Part shown: piece after piece, positions 9,073-21,900 of the stretch
Layout of the letters: each line of letters begins with the position of its first letter
Numbering within the stretch: position 1 is the stretch's first letter
Origin: Phycisphaerae bacterium
GTDB lineage: Bacteria > Planctomycetota > Phycisphaerae > Sedimentisphaerales > Anaerobacaceae
Direction: 5' to 3'
Length of the DNA: 64,000 bases
NCBI GenBank assembly: GCA_030601745.1
Contig: JAUWBI010000004.1
Span: forward strand, 20,147 to 84,146
Translations under genes and position numbers: made by a program
The notes under the pieces: generated by a model
What the model was told of the DNA's origin: nothing
Database searches by the model: none
Seen by the model: the letters and a program-made list of their open reading frames with translations, nothing else

Positions 9073-9824
9073 TGGCAGAAACTGGTAGTATTGTCGGCCC
9101 GCTGCCGGAACCTATCGAATCTATCGATAAGTACGCTCCTTTATTGGAAAAGATACGAGCGATGATGAACGAAGCCATAGCTGAAGCATCCGAAGAATAT
9201 CGGTACGAGAATCCATCGGAGATTTATGAGATTATCAATCAATATTTTAAGCAAAATGTCAATGTTGGTGCCAAAAGTTACTTCAGTAATATAGTGAAAC
9301 CTTTATTTGATAGTATAAATGTTCGGCAGGCAAGAACAAGGAGTGCGGCAGGTTCTTCCCAAACTATTCAGGTTAATTTGTTTGACAATCTCGGTAATGA
9401 AATTACAACGGGAGCGGGTTCTAATATAACTGTTTATTGTAATACAGGAGGAGATAATCTGGACGTTTCAGTACCTCTTTTGACGAATGACCAGGATTTT
9501 ATGGTTGTTTATAAGGCGGGGACGGGGAAATGGTGGTGTATTGATTCTTTTAATGTGGGCCAAACTGCAAAAGCGTGGGTACAGATAACTCCTGGTGCGG
9601 TTACATCCGTATCTTGTTGGTTTAGTGAGACTGATGGTTCGGGGCAAACAATTTCTGTCCCTATCAATATTATCGGCGGTGGAAATTTGAACGCCGCTGT
9701 GCCTCGCCTTGTAGATGGAAACCCAATAGTAGCTACCAAGTACAGAAAAGCGTCGGGAGGAATAGGGACAGTCTGGGCGTGTCCGAGTTTATTTATGGGT
9801 TCTAAGGCGTGTGCCTGTTCATAA
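9072..9824 (+). CDS. Phage protein of unknown function, helical head and beta tail
   Basis: 250 residues, start coupled to copy B by TAATG. Residues 1-85 are helical and acidic (IDKYAPLLEKIRAMMNEAIAEA). Residues about 95-250 are beta strands with several Cys and Trp (SNITVYCNTGG, KWWCIDSFNVGQTAKAWVQITPG, VSCWFSETDGSGQ, ending in CPSLFMGSKACACS). The layout, a particle-binding helix followed by a beta domain, is common in tail accessory or receptor-binding proteins. No family is recognised. The stop lies just before the start of the next gene. Confidence 0.5.
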   Translation: MAETGSIVGPLPEPIESIDKYAPLLEKIRAMMNEAIAEASEEYRYENPSEIYEIINQYFKQNVNVGAKSYFSNIVKPLFDSINVRQARTRSAAGSSQTIQVNLFDNLGNEITTGAGSNITVYCNTGGDNLDVSVPLLTNDQDFMVVYKAGTGKWWCIDSFNVGQTAKAWVQITPGAVTSVSCWFSETDGSGQTISVPINIIGGGNLNAAVPRLVDGNPIVATKYRKASGGIGTVWACPSLFMGSKACACS

Positions 9825-9831
9825 GGATGAA

Positions 9832-10317
9832 ATGACAATGGGGCTAAAAGTACAAGAAGATGCCTCAGACGGCAACAAAATAAAAACTATACTTGACGGT
9901 GGTATAGTAAAGGTGCAGACGTATTATGAGTGTGCTGGAGGAGCTGGTATCTCTGTTACTTTTAGTGGGATAACTCATTGTGATGGACAACCTGCTTGGC
10001 CTTCCGACCCCAATAGAACTTTTAATAATTTCATTTTTGGTGGTGTAAGTGAATATGGTTACACTGGTGCTTGTGGTTATTATTGTACCAACGGAGATTG
10101 GCGATGTTTCTTTTCGTGGCACCCGGTTGAAAAGAAAGTTCGCATTCTTATAAGAGCAAATGTTTATCCACCTCTTTATTGGGTTTTTATAAAGCCGTTT
10201 TCGGACTCAGGGGACGACTCCAATCCTCTTCCTAACCAACTTGGAATAGGAGATTGTAGTTCTTCGTATCGAGGTTATGGCGGTGAGGCGGCTTGGACTA
10301 TTCCTGGAGGGTGGTAA
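9832..10317 (+). CDS. Phage protein of unknown function
   Basis: 161 residues from the ATG at 9832, which has AAGG at 9823-9826. A GTG at 9811 would give a slightly longer form overlapping the previous gene and is less likely. The protein is rich in Cys, Trp, Tyr and Gly (YYECAGGAGISVTFSGITHCDGQ, YGYTGACGYYCTNGDWRCFF, GIGDCSSSYRGYGGEAAW). It resembles a small beta domain, perhaps a tail-tip or receptor-binding module. The high Cys content is unusual for a cytoplasmically assembled virion protein. The end overlaps the next gene by TAATG. Confidence 0.5.
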   Translation: MTMGLKVQEDASDGNKIKTILDGGIVKVQTYYECAGGAGISVTFSGITHCDGQPAWPSDPNRTFNNFIFGGVSEYGYTGACGYYCTNGDWRCFFSWHPVEKKVRILIRANVYPPLYWVFIKPFSDSGDDSNPLPNQLGIGDCSSSYRGYGGEAAWTIPGGW

Positions 10318-10535
10318 TGGGATGTAGATGTAAGGCAATTAAGAAACTCAAAAATATAGCTCTCGGATACCGACGGCTTGCGGCAGGATTTACAACCGTA
10401 TGGTCAAGAGAAAGAAGAGCGGAGTGTAATGAATGTAATAAACGAACCCCGCACGATTGGTGTAAGGAGTGCTGGTGTTTTATTCCCGCGAAGATTTTAG
10501 TTGAAGATGAACATTGTAAGTTAGGGAAATGGTAA
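10317..10535 (+). CDS. Small basic protein with a zinc-ribbon-like C-x2-C pair
   Basis: 72 residues from the ATG at 10317, which overlaps the previous stop (TAATG); the in-frame ATG at 10293 would overlap more and is not needed. The N-terminus is basic (MGCRCKAIKKLKNIALGYRR). The middle holds ECNECNKRTPHDWCKECWCF, two C-x2-C knuckles spaced as in zinc ribbons, and the end is acidic. Small proteins of this kind occur among phage structural genes and may bind nucleic acid or stabilise a larger protein. The function is unknown. Confidence 0.6.
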   Translation: MGCRCKAIKKLKNIALGYRRLAAGFTTVWSRERRAECNECNKRTPHDWCKECWCFIPAKILVEDEHCKLGKW

Positions 10536-10536
10536 A

Positions 10537-11448
10537 ATGGCTTATAATAGAAGTTGGCGTGATATATTTGGCGGTGAAGATGATTGGGGGCGCCCTACCG
10601 TAACAAAAAGAAGATTTGTTAGGTTTCCAAAAAGAGAACTCGACCCCTATGGCTATAAGTATATGGGTATGAGAGGAGGCCCTGGCGGTGCTATCCCTTA
10701 CTACGCTCAAGGCGAATGGGAAGAGGACGAGGAGCCGTATTATTCCCCTTACGATATTCTTAATCAGATGAGAAGGCGCCTCGAATCCCAGCCAGTAAAA
10801 TATATTACTGACCCCAAAACTGGCAAGGTTATGGCAGAAAAGTCAATGCCGAGATTTGAATTGCCCGAAGAAATGGCAGGGATGTATCCGCATTTACAGA
10901 GATACTTTGGAGAAGGGAAAGACCTTACCGCTCGATGGGTATTACCTAAAGGTGCTCTGACCGGCCCGAAAATGATAACCCGACAAGCACCGGCGACAGA
11001 CCCTATGAGACAGATGGGTTATCAGGCGGGAGTTAGCGGTTTAGGAACCAGCGTAAGTACGGTAAGTCCCCAGACTTTCTGGCCTGGCAGCTCTTTCAAA
11101 GTACCCTGGCGGCAGCCAGGAGCGGCCACTTATGCAGAGCGAGGATTAGGTGGGATAAGCAGGGGACGCTTCGGTGCTATGGCGGAGCCGGTATTCGGTG
11201 CCACGATAGATTACACTACTGGCGAATGGCGTTTACCCCCCGCCGGCGGTGGAGTGAGGAGCCAGATGCGTTCACAACCTTACGGTCTGTTTGAAAAGAG
11301 ATTCAAAACACCGCCTGGTGTTGGACAAATGCCACGTATCGGTGCTTATCAATATCCCCGCTTCCAACCGTATCCAAGTATCGACCCTTATGATTTGTAT
11401 CAGCAGAGACGAAGGCGCAAAAAGATGTATGAAGATGAGTATTATTAA
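10537..11448 (+). CDS. Arg/Pro/Gly-rich phage protein, probably internal virion protein
   Basis: 303 residues with AGGGA at 10523-10527 before the ATG. The sequence is low in hydrophobic core residues and rich in Arg, Pro, Gly, Tyr and Trp (FPKRELDPYGYKYMGMRG, PWRQPGAATYAERGLGG), ending in a basic-acidic tail QQRRRRKKMYEDEYY. It looks largely disordered. Together with the next two genes it forms a block of disordered-to-giant proteins at the end of the late operon, where podoviruses place ejection proteins. The function is not recognised. Confidence 0.5.
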   Translation: MAYNRSWRDIFGGEDDWGRPTVTKRRFVRFPKRELDPYGYKYMGMRGGPGGAIPYYAQGEWEEDEEPYYSPYDILNQMRRRLESQPVKYITDPKTGKVMAEKSMPRFELPEEMAGMYPHLQRYFGEGKDLTARWVLPKGALTGPKMITRQAPATDPMRQMGYQAGVSGLGTSVSTVSPQTFWPGSSFKVPWRQPGAATYAERGLGGISRGRFGAMAEPVFGATIDYTTGEWRLPPAGGGVRSQMRSQPYGLFEKRFKTPPGVGQMPRIGAYQYPRFQPYPSIDPYDLYQQRRRRKKMYEDEYY

Positions 11449-11459
11449 AGGATAACATT

Positions 11460-12998
11460 ATGAATGGTTTTTCAAGACGATGGTATTCGCCGCCCGACCT
11501 ATTTGGCGATGCTCCCTTGAGGCGAATAAGAAGGCGTTTAATGAAACCGCCTGACTTAACAAGAGCAGGACAACCGCCTATACTTGAAGCAGCCACGCCC
11601 ACAGCACTTGCACCACGACCAGGAGAGGTGCCGACAAGAGTCGCACCGGAATTAGGCTATGAGGATTACCTTAAAAGATATAATATTAGAAATCCCGAAG
11701 ACCCACGACACAGATATGATTATCGTGCTGCTTTTGAAGCAGGCATTACCCCAACAAAATGGAGAGATTTGCCAGAAGCGGAAAGATTACAAGATTTAGA
11801 ACAAATCCGTAAAGGGTTACGGGAACCTATACCAGAAGAAGGGTATATGTGGCCGGATGAATTTAAGGTAACACCTGATTTAACTTATGAAGATTACAAG
11901 GCACAACCGCCAAGTTTAAGATTTGCAGGTATTCAGCCAAGCGAGATGAGTCCCTACGAAATTGAGGAATACGCTGATGAAATGGCTGCACGAAGAAAAG
12001 CTGAAAAGACACAACGAATGCAGGAACTATACGAGCAAAGTAGGGCTGAAGGGATGGTATTGCCAGGTGAGACCATTGACCTTGCGCCAACCTATCGATA
12101 CACTGGAATGCCACGAACAAGACGAGAGGTTGGCAGGTCTATTGATTTGAGGATGTTACGTCGAGGGCGTGCAACACCAGAGCAAGTCGCAGGTATAAGA
12201 GCAAGGCGCAGGGCGAGATTTACTCCTACCAAAGAGGCTTGGGAAAGGCGAGAAACTACAATAGAAGGCGCTAAAATTGCTGATTGGTTGACGGGGCCGA
12301 AAGGTGCAATACCGCCAGACCTTACAAGACGTGAATATCCTGAACCGCCAAGTTTCGAGGAAGAAGTCGCTGGCCTTGAAAAAGTATTGCCGCCGAATTT
12401 GCGGGCAATCCGAGCAAGACAACAATATGCGATAGAACGTCCAGAAGCGCCCACATTGCCACGATACGAAACCACAGTAACCCGAAGGATGCCTGGGGGT
12501 GTAACGCTTACTCACAAACCGATTAGCGCACCTGAATTTCCTACTGAACTTGAAATTGAGCAGGCAAAAGGGAGATTGGCAGCCGAGCAGGCGAGGAAGG
12601 CGTATTGGGAACGCCCAACAACTACGCTTTCGCCAATTATGAGAATGGTCGATGAAGGGCTTTTAACATTTGAAGAGGGAAAAGGCTTGGCAACAAAAGA
12701 AAAAGATGACGACCTCACGGAAAAAGACGTGATTAGCATAATGCACACTATCGAGAGAGCTTTGGCAGCAACCTATACTCCCTTAAACGAGCCATTAGAA
12801 GGCAAAGAATATGCGGAGCGCCGAAACTATTACGCTCAACAACTCGAAGTTTATAGAAATCGTCTTGACCAAATCCGTGCAGGAAAAACTAAGCCCAACA
12901 GAGTAAAAGTAAAAGCCCCTGATGGAACGATAGGCACTTTGCCCTCAAGCCAGATAGCAGAGGCCGTAAAAGCAGGCTATCAAGTAATTACAGATTGA
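11460..12998 (+). CDS. Pro/Arg-rich phage protein with a virion-type YDYR...WPDEFK motif
   Basis: 512 residues; AAAGGA at 11447-11452 precedes the ATG. Around residues 75-140 it reads NPEDPRHRYDYRAAFEAG and, further on, GYMWPDEFKVTPDL. A YD-x-R-(G/A)-(A/F)-x-x-AG stretch followed by a G-x-x-W/F-P-D-x-(Y/F)-K stretch is one I recall from many phage internal and ejection proteins, although I cannot check it here. The rest is Pro-, Glu- and Arg-rich with predicted helices and ends in a strand-like VKVKAPDGTIGTLPSSQI segment. It sits one base before the giant polyvalent protein, so joint packaging or ejection is plausible. Confidence 0.5.
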   Translation: MNGFSRRWYSPPDLFGDAPLRRIRRRLMKPPDLTRAGQPPILEAATPTALAPRPGEVPTRVAPELGYEDYLKRYNIRNPEDPRHRYDYRAAFEAGITPTKWRDLPEAERLQDLEQIRKGLREPIPEEGYMWPDEFKVTPDLTYEDYKAQPPSLRFAGIQPSEMSPYEIEEYADEMAARRKAEKTQRMQELYEQSRAEGMVLPGETIDLAPTYRYTGMPRTRREVGRSIDLRMLRRGRATPEQVAGIRARRRARFTPTKEAWERRETTIEGAKIADWLTGPKGAIPPDLTRREYPEPPSFEEEVAGLEKVLPPNLRAIRARQQYAIERPEAPTLPRYETTVTRRMPGGVTLTHKPISAPEFPTELEIEQAKGRLAAEQARKAYWERPTTTLSPIMRMVDEGLLTFEEGKGLATKEKDDDLTEKDVISIMHTIERALAATYTPLNEPLEGKEYAERRNYYAQQLEVYRNRLDQIRAGKTKPNRVKVKAPDGTIGTLPSSQIAEAVKAGYQVITD

Positions 12999-12999
12999 A

Positions 13000-15900
13000 A
13001 TGGCAAGATTTGATTTTCAGCCAGAACGAAAGTTTGACTTCAGGCCGATTGAAAAAAAGTTTGCTTTCAGGCCAGAGCCGCCCGCAGTAACCCAGGTTAT
13101 AGAAGCTCCAGAGCTTACCCGTATTGACCAACCAGCCCCCACAATAGCCCCAGAACCGCCCAGGATGCCCCCTGCTGCGAGAGTTCCTACCGAAAGGCCC
13201 GTGATAGCTCCTGAATTGCCTCGCCCCGAATATATAACTACGCCAAGAGATATAAGACCGCCCGAAATCCCAGACCTTACTCGTATTGCCGAGCCGACCG
13301 TTAAGGCAAAACCGTTTAGTTTGTTCGGTAAGTCGTTCATACAACAACTTGCTGGCCGTCCGGCAATGATGTTGCGTGGTGCTCAAGTTTATACGCCAGG
13401 CAAAAGTCTTGGATTAGACCCCTTAATGCAGCAGGCAAGTTTTTATCTTGAATCGCAAAGAGACCCTGTAATAGCAAAGGAAATCGAGCAAGCTGCCAGA
13501 GGCAAACTCTGGCCGATAGGAGACGACCAGAAGTGGTGGAAGGTCGAAAAGAAATACCTGCCTGAAACGATAAATGCTTGGGCTGCTAATGTGGGAGCCC
13601 AAGTCCCTATTATGCTCATCACGCAAGCGGGCCGAATGTTAGGAAAGGTCGTTGGTAAACCTGTTGGTGCTGCTGTTGGTGCGGCGGCAGCATTAGTTAC
13701 CGGCGGCCCCGACCCGACAGACGTTGGAACTGCGCCTATTGTTGCCAAGATAACAAGTGGGGTAATAAAGCATCTCGGCGGAGCTGTGCCTTTGGTGGCA
13801 ATGGAAGCTGGTGGCTTTATGGACGAAGCGGAGAATCTTGCTATTGATAAAGACATCAGCGAAAAATATGCACGAATTTATGGACTCGGCAGCGGGACAA
13901 TAGAGTACGCCCAATGGTTATTTGTTTTGGGTTCATATCGAAGGCTTGCCAGACCAGCCCAGAAAACAATCGTCAAAAAGATACTGATTGAAATTGGTGG
14001 CGATGCCGTTGAAGGATTAGAGGAAATCTCGCAGGAAGGTCTGCAAAACAAGCTGCTTCAAAAAGCCGTTGCTGAAATGAAGCAACGGTATCCTGACTAT
14101 ACAGGCCAAGCCCCGAAAACGTGGGCGGGTTGGAAACGTGCCGGTGCGATTGGCGCAGGGACAGCGTTTATCACCCGCTTACCAGGGCATGGCCTTACAA
14201 TGGCCGAGGGTAGATTAGCAAGGCGAAAAATCGTTGAATCCCAAATAGTACCACCTGCCGCAGAAGTACCCGAAATAACGCCTGAGCCGCCCATTGCTGG
14301 CCCAAAACTCCCTGTGGTAGAACCAACAGAAGTAACAGAACCAATAGAGCCTGAATTACAAGAATTATTAAAATCAAAACCAGCAAGCATAAACAAATTC
14401 CTGCCAAAAAGCGATACCCGAATAATAACAAAAGAAGGCGAATACACAAATGGTGTATGGCTTATAAAGAAAGAGTTTGTGCCACCCAAAGTCAAAGAAA
14501 GAATTGATGCAGAACCTTCTGGCAGGGAATTGTCGTCTAAAGATATATATCCCGAAGATGAAGGGAGTTTTTCAGTAGGTATCGTTGGAGTTGCAAACCT
14601 TGATTATAAACCTTCTTATGTTTTGCGTAATGCAGAAGGCGTAGAAATTGGAATAGATAAAGATTTTTACGATTATCTCGATAAACATATCCCTAATTTC
14701 AGACTAACATTCAAAAAAGGAGATGCGCCAGCAGCTATATATTCAGGCCGCCAAAAAGCAGGTTTGATTATGCCCGTTACTATATCTGAACCAAAATATA
14801 TTAAACCCTCTGAAGAACCACCCACAATAGCCGCCGAGCCGACCGCAGGCAAAAAATATGAAGGAAAAGCATACAGGGCCGAAACTGGTTTGGTTATCAA
14901 AGGAGAAACTGCTGCTGATGTTGTAAGATATGAGCAGGAGGACCTGGGAAATGATTTAGGGGTCTCAGAAGAAAAAATTGCAGAATTAGAAAAGCGTCCT
15001 GAAAAGGATATTGTTTGGGTTGCCAGGGACAGGGAAACAGCAGCAAGATATGGCGAACCAGAAGAAGTAACGGATGCTGTTGTTGGTGGTGAAATAATCG
15101 CCGAAATTCCTGATGGTGTTTTAGTTCTCAAGCCCGCCGTTGAAAAAGCAGCAGAAGTGAAACCCAAATTCAAAGTCACCAGAGCACGTATTCCAATCAC
15201 CAAAGAAGGAGTAGTGCCGGAAGTGATATCGGAAAAGAGATACACTGCCGAAGGCGAGGAAATCGAACCCGCCGAGCCTGCCGAAGAACTGTGGAAAATG
15301 ACCAGGGAAGAATACGAAGCCACGCCTGACTTTCAAAGAATATACGGCAGAACGGAAGGCAAAAATCGAGAAGCTGCGCTTAGTGTCCACAAGATTGCGG
15401 TCGAAGATGCTTTAGCCAAAGGCGAACCCGTCCCCAGCCACGTTCTTGAAAGTTACAAAACCGAGGAATGGGCACAAGAGGCCCTCGCCCCAGCCAAGCC
15501 AACTGCCGAAATAAAAGCCCCTGTAAGTGATGAGGTAATAAACTTGATAGAGGCAGGCTTCAAATTGAAAGATGGGCGTATTATCTCAACGGGCCACGTT
15601 CACGCTTTGCCTGAAAACATTTCTGTAGAGGATGTTGCAGAGGTTGGTTTCGTTCGCATTGACACAAATGAGTTTATGAGTAGAGAGGAAACAGAAAAAC
15701 TTATTGGAACGAGCGATACCACAGAACTTATAAAATTAAAAGAAGCCATAGAGAAAGCCGAGCCGACTGTAGAGGGGCAGCTCACGAAAAAAGCCTTTGA
15801 TGATTATTGGGCCGAAGTAGGAGATAAGCCGGAATTGTTAGAGGATGCCGTTTTAGAATATGTGGCCAACGCTAATCAAGAGTTCAAAGACCTTGAAGAC

Positions 15901-18900
15901 AAGCTGATGGAGATAGAGGAAACTGACCCCGTAGGTCATACCGCCGAACACAAGAAAGTGATGGGCCAACTTGATAAAATCCGTGCGGATTTAGAGGCCA
16001 AAATCCGAGCCGTTGAGAAGGTTGCACCTGCGAGACCGATACCAAAAGGCATCATAGTAAAGCCGCCCGCTGAAAAGCCTGGTGTCGGCACTGTTGATAA
16101 CATCAATGTAATCGGCCTTGCGGACAGGTTTTCGGAACGGCTAAAGACTATAGAGGCACCGATTGACAACAGGCAGGTCAAGCAATGGGTGGCTGAGGAA
16201 TTAGGTGTTTCGGAATCCGAGTTAAGGCCCGAAAAGGGTTACTCCCACAAGAGAGTACAGGAAGCGATGGAATTGGCCCTTGTAAGGGCAGCCAGGAGCA
16301 TTGTCGAGGAGAATAGAGGACAGCCTGATGAAACCTTTAGACGTTTACAGCAATTATACGAGCGTCAGCCCATCCTTGCAGCTCGAACAGGAATTTCAAT
16401 CAAAAGGCAGGCATATTCCACGCCGGCACCATTGGCTTTCATAGCTAATGAGCTTGCACATATAACACCTGACACAATGATTTATGAGCCAACAGCCGGT
16501 ACGGGTATGCTTACGATCGGTTCCGTTCCGAATATGACCGTTGTCAATGAACTTGACCCTACCAGAGCGGAAATATTACGTTCACAAGGCTATTACCAGG
16601 TCAGCCAAAAAGATGCACGAGCCATATCACCTAAAATCGAAAAGAGCTTTGATGCCGTCATAATGAATCCGCCTTTTGGAAAACACAAGACCGTTCCTTA
16701 TGACAAATTCAAGCTATCTCACATTGAGCATATCATAGCCGCCGAGAATCTAAAAGCGATGAAAGATGAAGGCCGGGCGGTAATGATAATAGCGGCACCC
16801 AAGAAAATGGGTAGGTATTCAACCCCTGAATGGGTCTTTGGAAACTACATTTACAGCCATTATAACGTTACAGGGGACTTTGAAGTAGCGGGGGATTTGT
16901 ACCGCAGACAGGGAGCTGCGTGGCCCGTAAGGGTTATAGCAATTCACGGTCGAAAAAAATCTGAAAAATATGGCCCCAAAAAAGGAATTTTCCGTGCAAA
17001 TACCTGGGAAGAAGCGTATAATAAGATGAAGGAGATTTTGGCAGATGAGCCGGAAATTATATATCCCGCCGCCAGAGAGAAGCCTGTCGGCCCTGAGGGT
17101 CTTAGGGGTCGAATTGAAAGGCGGCCCGCCGAAGAGTTGGAGCCGGTACGAGAACCTGCTGCGGAGCCGATTGAACCGGCTGGCGAAAGACCGGCGGTCG
17201 CGCGCAGGCCTGGTGAACGAATTACTGAACGACGCCCTGCTGAACGAAGACCCAGGGGACGAGTTGTTAGAGTTCCTGCTGGCGAGCGAGAGGTACAGCC
17301 AGAACCATTTCGTTTGGCAAAGCCTGTTTTACCTGACCGCAAAGCCCCCTCAAAAGAGAAAGCTCCTGGCGAACGCCCGGAAAGACCCGCAGTTCGCAAA
17401 GCTGAACGAGAACCAGAAGTTGAACGAGTTGAGAAGCGTAAGCCTGTGGGAGTGGTGGGACCTTCTGCGTTAGGCAAACTTCAAATCCCATACAAACCAT
17501 CCTCAAAAGCACCAGCGCCAAATGAGAACATTCCTACTTATCTTGAACCTCACGTTACTGCTGCTCTTGAAAATCTCAAACAAAATGTCGGCGATATAGA
17601 TGAATATGTCAGGGAGCAATTACAGTATGAATCAAACGAGAGGATGTGGGAGCATCTATCGGCCTCACAAGTAGATTCTATTGCATTAGCTTTGGATAAA
17701 ATTGATAAGCGTTCTGCTATGGTCGTAGGCCATCAGACCGGAGTGGGAAAAGGCAGGGTTGCCGCCGGTATTGTTAGGCGAGAAATCATTAACGGGCGAA
17801 AACCGATATTCTTCACTTCCGGTAAACATTTATTTACTGATTTCTTTCGAGACTTATTTGATGTCGGATTAACCGAAGACCAAATCAAGCCACTGATGAT
17901 GAACGCTGACGTTGATATTAAAGACCAGCAAAATAGAGTGATAGTTAAACAACACGGCAACCGAGCTGTTGCGGACCAGGCAATTCACAAGGCAATACAA
18001 ACAAAAGACTATAATTTAGTCTTATCCACCTATCACCAGATTAACACCGAAACGCGCAAGCAGCGAGCGCAGCTTGCAACTCTTATGCCTGGCAATTTAC
18101 TTATTCTTGACGAATCACACAACGCCGCCGGCGAGAGTCAAACCGGTGAATATCTCAAAGAGATACTGATTCCTCATTCAGCGGGAGTTTTATTCAGTTC
18201 TGCCACTTACGCAAAGACGCCCAAAACTATGGCTTTATATGCCCGGACGGGACTTCTGGATGCCTTTGATGGCGATACTGAAAATATGCTCGATGCTGTT
18301 CAGACCGGTGGTGAGCCGTATCAAGAAGTTATTGCCGCTGCTCTGGCCCGCGCCAATTCCTATATACGGACTGAACTGGATTTTTCCGGTATCAAATATG
18401 AAACGACTATTGACGCACGACATCTTGATAGAGACGCGGAAAGAGCAGACAGGGTTACATCTGTTTTAAGAGATATAATTGCATTTGACAATTACTTCGC
18501 AAAAGTGATTGTTGACCCTGTAAAGAAGGAAGCGAAGGCACAAGCCAAAAGACGCAGGGGGCCGGCTATGACTGTCGGCCATACGAACTTTGCCGCAGTC
18601 AGCCATAATGCCATCAAACAGATGCTACTTACACTCAAAATAGACGAAACCATAGAACAGGCAAAACAAGCACTACAGGCCGGCCAGCGCCCCATCATAG
18701 CCTTAGAGAATACAATGGGTTCTTTTCTGAAACGCTATGTTGAACAGCACGGACTTAACGCCGGTGATATTATTAAGGATTTCGATTATCGTGAAGTCCT
18801 GCTCAATATGCTCCGCAACACCCTATCTTACACCATTGTACACGGCTGGGGCGATATTGAAGTTATCAAGGTTCCGCTTGAAGAATTGCCATTGGATGCT

Positions 18901-21900
18901 CAAGACGCATTTCATAGGGCTGAAAACGATATAAAAGAAATGGAGCTGGACTTGCCGGGTTCCCCCATTGACGAGATTATCAGCCGACTTGAGGCCGAAG
19001 GCCACAAAGTCGGAGAAATAACAGGTCGTGAAATCCGACTAATCAAAAAAGGGAAAAACGAATACGAATTAGCCCATCGACCTGCAAAAGAGCGCGACAA
19101 AACCAGTATAGTATATGATTACAACAATGGCTCCACCGAAGTTCTCGTTGTCAATGTCGCAGGCGCCGAGGGAATGAGTGCTCACGCCTCAAGGGATTTC
19201 AAAAATCAAGAGAAGCGGGTAATGATAGTTGCTCAACCTGCGGCAGATATTAACAAATTCGTCCAGATTCTCGGACGCATCAATCGCAAAGGCCAGGTAA
19301 TTGACCCTGAATATAAAATCCTGATGACCGCACTTCCGTCTGAGATAAGACCTGCGGCTATTCTTGAGAACAAGATGCGCTCGCTTAATGCAAATACTTC
19401 TGCAAAAACAAAGGGTGCCTATCAGCAGAAAGAAATACCGGATATTCTCAATTTGTATGGTGAGTACATCACGGCCCAGTATATCATTCAGAACCCCGAT
19501 ATTCTCAAACAGATGGGATTAGACCTTGAAATTAGTAAATATGCCAATGCGATGTCCGAAGGCAATTATCACGGCCCCTGGAATGAAGATAAGGTGGCAA
19601 GACGTTTTACGGGCAGACTTGCCTTGTTATCCACAGACCAGCAGCAGGAATTTTATGAGTGGGCCGAGCCGACATTCAATAGTCTAATTGACCTTCTTAA
19701 TAAAACAGACCAAAACGAGCTTGTCAGCGCCGACAAGGACTACAAAGCCGAATTGGTAGATTCCAAGACTATATTCGTAGGTGAGCCAGGCAATATCTTT
19801 CAAGAGCCGGCCACTTTGGACAAGATGAGCACAGTTCTCGAAGGCCGGCCAATGACTACTGTTGAGATTAAAGATGAGGTCCAGCAGGTAGTTGAGGCCG
19901 CTAATTTATCAACTCCAAGTGCTTATATGGAGTATATGAGGACGAGAATTGATACCGCCTGGGGAGAATATCAAGCAGCTCGTAAGCGCAAGGGCAAAAA
20001 GGTACGACAAAGTTCTGTCAATGCCCAGGAGAAAGGGAAAGATATGCTGCGTTATCTCAAATTGTCCTCTGTCCGCGCCGATGGCGAGGGTAATCCTTTT
20101 GTCCTTTTGGAAATCATAGATTCTTTCGGCAAGAAGGAATACGCAATCAATCCAGCGGCGCCGAGTAATATTCGGGTTAGAATTGCAATTCCGCATCCTG
20201 CCCGGACGGCTGTTATCTCTTTGGGGCAATTTCATAATTCACAGTCTTTTTACGGCAATCTTGACAAATACTTTAATATTCCCGCTGACCAAAAAGAGGA
20301 GCGCTACATAGCCAATGGTAACATCATAGCCGCAATGGGTGTTCTGGTGGGTGATAGTGAAAAAGGTAAACAAGTCCGGCCAAAGGTTATCAATTACACA
20401 ATGGCCGATGGAAGCAGAAGACAGGGCTTGTTGTTACCAAAGACTTATGACCCTGCTTACGACCTTCCGTCTTCGGTTAATATGATACCCGAAGCTGCGG
20501 CGGCTTATCTAATGGAACAACCAACGGGAACAGCACATCTGAAAATGGGCGAAGCGCGAATAATCAAAGTTGCAACTAACAGCGTTTATATTGAAGTGCC
20601 AAAATCCAAAGCTCGTGGTTTGAAATATTTTGGCGATACAGGTCTTAAAGAATTGGTCGGCGAATTTGAGACCTGGCGACAGGCAATGAGGGCCGATTTC
20701 AGTGCTGACATACTTCTTGATGTTTTGAACTATCTGAAAAGCAGGGGCAATGCGATAAAAAGCGATGATGCTGCTCCTGAAACGGCGAGGGAATATAATA
20801 ACGCTCACCGTGATAGAGGCGAAGCGGTAGGATTCGCTGAGCCGGCCAAAGAAATAAAAATAGCACTGCAGCGCGGAGTAGCCAGGCCTGCGGATATTTC
20901 ACAAAGACAAATAATTCAATTTTTGAGCAAAAGTTTTGGTATTCCCATTAGAGGAATAGCGACTTTCAGAAAGAAAAAGCCTGGCTGGTATAATCAGCGG
21001 ACTCGCGGCATACGATTGAAAAATGTCAATAGTCTCAGAGTGGCTGCACACGAAGTTGGACATCATATTGACATATATTTCAATAACAAAGCCAGTGTAA
21101 AGATGTCACACGCCTGGTACGGCCTGGGTGCCGAGCTCGTCAGATTGGGTAAAGCAGTTTATGGAAAGAAAAGACCCAAAGAAGGTTATAAGATGGAAGG
21201 CTACGCCGAGTTTGTATTCGGCTGGCTTACCGGAGCCATTGACCTTAAAAAAGAAGCGCCCCAGATGCTTCAATTTTTTGAGAAAAGCTATCTGAAAGAC
21301 AATGCCGAGATAGCGGATATTCTCCACACCGCCCGTGATATGATAGACAAATGGAAAGAGCAGGGCGCCGAGGCCAGGTTCGATTCGCAGATAGGCCAGA
21401 AATTAAGACCTGAAAAGAATTGGAAAGAAAGGTTTAGTCTGTGGTTCCAGACGGCGTTTACCGATGTATCAGCGCCTATACAGAGAGCTTTACACGAGAA
21501 CATTCCTGCAAGAAGCATTTGGTTCGGCAGTAAAGACCCTGGATTTCTATATCAATTCTTCGCGCAGACCGAAGGTGCGAGGGCGATAACGATGGTGGAA
21601 GAACACACCATAGACCTTTGGGGCAATCCTACCGGAAAGTCTCTGCGTGCAGTTCTAAAACCAGTAGCACACCAGATAAAGGATTTTGTTCGCTATGTCG
21701 TAGCGGCCAGGGCGATAAATCTAAATGCCAGAGAAATCGAATCGGGATTTGATATAGAAGATGCTGTCTATATCTTCAAGAAATACGATTCCCCACAATG
21801 GAGAAAAGCAGCTCACGAACTGACCGAGTGGAACCATAGGATTCTGGATTATCTTGTTCAGGCCGGCGGCCTCGAAGAAGAAGCTGCAAAACAGATGAGA

